Source of the DNA: Syncephalis plumigaleata
Lineage: Eukaryota > Zoopagomycota > Zoopagomycetes > Zoopagales > Piptocephalidaceae
Assembly: GCA_025201365.1 (NCBI GenBank)
Contig: JAIXMF010000256.1
Location: forward strand, 1 to 20,137
DNA: 20,137 bases
Reading direction: 5' to 3'
The notes beneath the pieces were generated by a model. It ran no database searches and was not told the DNA's origin. It worked only from the letters and a program-made list of their open reading frames with translations. This document shows, piece by piece, positions 18,196 to 20,137 of the stretch; position 1 is the first letter of the stretch; each line of letters starts with the position of its first letter. Both the position numbers and the translations under genes were made by a program.

Positions 18196-19464
18196 GATGA
18201 TAGACAGAAGAAGCAGAAGAAGAATACTTTGACCGGCAAAGTATTATGAATAATCGGACTGGAACAGATAGTATTGCAAAATGGAGAGATAAAGAAAGGA
18301 AGTGCTTGAATGAAGACAATGGGAGCTTAAATCAAAATGACATACACATGTATGAAATACCGCGTGGATTTAAGCGTGTTGCAATTCAATAGTAGATACG
18401 ATGAGTGAACGAGTAAATAACCAGTTGCTGCGGCTGTTGTAGGCAGTACTAGTGATACTGTTGCAGAGAATAGAAATGCTAAATGTCCGATAATGCTATA
18501 AACAAATAATGTACAAACAACGGTAACAAAGTGATAATGGCGGCGATGTTTGCTTTTTGTTATCCGAGTTGAGTAACTATAATTGTTGAATAAACAATTG
18601 CCAATAATGGTATGTAGTTGTAGTTTTTCCAGTTCAGTAATAAATATGCTAATGATTAATAAACAAATAAAAAATGGTACACACGCATGTATACGTATAG
18701 GTGTATATACACTGAAGCGGCGTAATGCTATGCACAAATAACGAGGAAGAAGAAGAAAAGAGAGAGAGAGAAGAGGAAAGAGGACGAACAAAGTGTCTGT
18801 GTATCAATAAGTATAGCAGGCAGACCTGTTCTTGTTTGGCGGATTGTCTAGTCAGCATGTCAGCATGTCACCATGCTGTTAGTGTAGCATCGATGCATTC
18901 ATAGGACAGATGCCACCTTTGTACTCGAGCATGCATTAACAGTCCTATGATGAATCCGCCTGTTCTATTCCAATGTCCATGTCCATGCTAACGTATCGTT
19001 ACTGTATACCACAACCTTTGCTTATTCCATTTAGGATTCATATTCGTAAACAGCGTTTATTCCGCATTTCATTGTATAGTCTTTTCCTTTTACCCATAAG
19101 CATAAACATTTATATTTTTATATATTTATATTTATATTAGTATCGATAGCTACATTCAATTCTGCATTACGGCATAAGTACATTACTTGTCTACGGTAGC
19201 ATTCCTCAATATCCATTGTATTCTTATTGCATTTCTGTGCTATTTACTCATTCTGCACGTTTGTTTTACCTTTACGTTTGTTTTGGCTGTGCAGTGAATA
19301 ACCCGCGTCAGGGCACTTGCGGCAGGTATATCATAGTAGCACGCGGTAATCTATCTTGAAACAGCGGTGTTGTCTCCTCTTTCTTCTCTCTCTCCTCTTT
19401 CTCCTCTTTCTCCTCCTCTTCCTTTCTACTATTATTCCTATCATTACCTTTTAACGGTTCTTGT
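18196..19464. other. Divergent intergenic region between the 7TM and SOD-like genes
   Basis: This 1.27-kb region should hold both promoters. On the 7TM side, purine runs on the plus strand (18206-18223 and 18746-18785) are pyrimidine tracts of the minus-strand leader. On the other side, AT-rich DNA with TATATTTATA-like motifs (19107-19140) is followed by the C/T tract at 19374-19430. A short CAGCATGT tandem lies at about 18853-18868. Minus-strand frames at 18327-18858 look compositional. Confidence 0.45.
19374..19430 (+). promoter_or_regulatory. Long C/T tract before the SOD-like gene
   Basis: Nearly unbroken run of C and T (TCTCCTCTTTCTTCTCTC and similar) for about 57 bases, ending 35 bases before the first ATG. 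Such tracts mark core promoters and transcription starts in many fungi. It could instead belong to the 5' UTR. Confidence 0.5.
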
Positions 19465-20137
19465 ATGCTAGTCAACATGCCCGTTAGTCTTCTTATCCGT
19501 ACCTGTGCTGGACACAGTAGCCAACAATCGATCACTACACGTAAAATCCATCGCATCCAATACAAGCGGTTCAACTCTTTGTATTTGTATATAATACTAG
19601 CTATACTTGGATCGATACTATCATTATCATGTAATTATGCGGATGCACAATCATCATCACCAACGTCACAATTGCTATTTCAACCGAATGAATTGACATC
19701 CACCAGCATTGCCACTGCCGCCACCACCACCACTACTAGTGCATCGTCAGCTCCTTCCCCTTCCTCTTCTCCTTCTTCCACAACTGCGACAGTATTAAAT
19801 TCACCACCAGCACAATCTACTACGCCTACCGCGCCATAGCGCATATCAAACGTGATGGTATCGATGCCATCATTACTTTCAACTGGATGAATCTAACTAA
19901 TCTCGTTCCACCCAGTAGTGAACAAGTAGTAAGGGATGAATACGCATTGCAATTAAATGAGACAGCAGCGAGAATTGCCAGCTACTCCAACATCACTAGT
20001 TCGCCGAAACAATCGGTTTTCGGTGTAATGATACGCGTCACTATTATGTCGGGTCTACTTGAACGTGGACCGCAGGATGGCTATGCACTTCATATCCATA
20101 AGAATCCCATTGCGATGACGGCGATTGTGGAAGCACA
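19465..20137 (+). CDS. Secreted/anchored protein with Cu-only superoxide-dismutase-like domain, 5' part
   Basis: The first frame (from ATG 19465) has a basic N-terminal stretch, a hydrophobic helix at residues about 38-56 (YLYIILAILGSILSLS) that could be a signal anchor or late signal peptide, then a Ser/Thr/Pro/Ala-rich linker, and stops at 19837. A different frame is open from 19740 to the window end. It reads AIAHIKRDGIDAIITFNW and later VTIMSGLL and GYALHIHKNPI, with three N-glycosylation sites. The HxH within YxxHIHxxPI resembles the copper-binding strand of fungal cell-surface Cu-only SODs (SOD5 type), which convert superoxide to peroxide outside the cell. An intron should join the two frames. 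The best frame-compatible option I see is 19746-19810 (65 bp, weak donor GTCAGC, acceptor CCACCAG); 19739-19839 is another. The domain call is tentative because the remaining ligands and cysteines lie beyond the window. Confidence 0.5.

Noticed and set aside
18327-18858. Minus-strand frames of 154 and 69 codons upstream of the 7TM gene
   Set aside because: They overlap each other, consist of Leu/Ser/Ile/Tyr-rich sequence from T-rich DNA, and show no domain or splice support.

Overview
The window is nuclear DNA from a fungus, most likely an early-diverging lineage (chytrid or zygomycete grade). The evidence is a compact set of spliced genes with short introns (53-131 bp, GTAAGT/GTATGT donors, CTAAC/CTAAT branch points), AT-rich intergenic DNA with more GC-rich coding DNA, a fungalysin M36 peptidase, and a Fanzor-type fragment resembling those of zygomycetes. 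No species is assigned. I see no tRNA, rRNA or CRISPR.

Layout. 1-1155 (+): 3' part of S-adenosylmethionine synthetase. 1456-3925 (-): a four-exon serine peptidase of the oligopeptidase B type with an unusual N-terminal signal peptide, convergent with the first gene. 3926-7510: gene-poor DNA with two related mobile-element copies around a strongly C/T-biased block. 7511-8200 (-): disordered hypothetical protein, probably with a 5' UTR intron. 9308-9856: a third related element holding the C-terminal end of a Fanzor (TnpB-like) gene. 10669-12597 (+): intronless secreted fungalysin. 13755-16061 (+): twelve-exon cytochrome P450. 16304-18195 (-): two-exon seven-helix receptor-like protein with a long Ser/Thr-rich tail. 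19465-20137 (+): start of a secreted or membrane-anchored protein with a Cu-only superoxide-dismutase-like domain, cut by the window end.

The genes are not one pathway. Several products look secreted or membrane-bound (two peptidases, P450, receptor, SOD-like protein), which would suit a saprotroph or parasite feeding on protein, but that is inference.

The most notable observation is a family of three non-autonomous inverted-repeat elements. All have ends close to TACAnGnCTTTTCC. One copy has 69-bp inverted termini matching at 52 of 69 positions without gaps, and another copy encloses the Fanzor RuvC-III remnant. The terminal TACAGTG resembles Tc1/mariner ends, so these look like decayed relatives of a Fanzor-carrying Tc1/mariner-like transposon.
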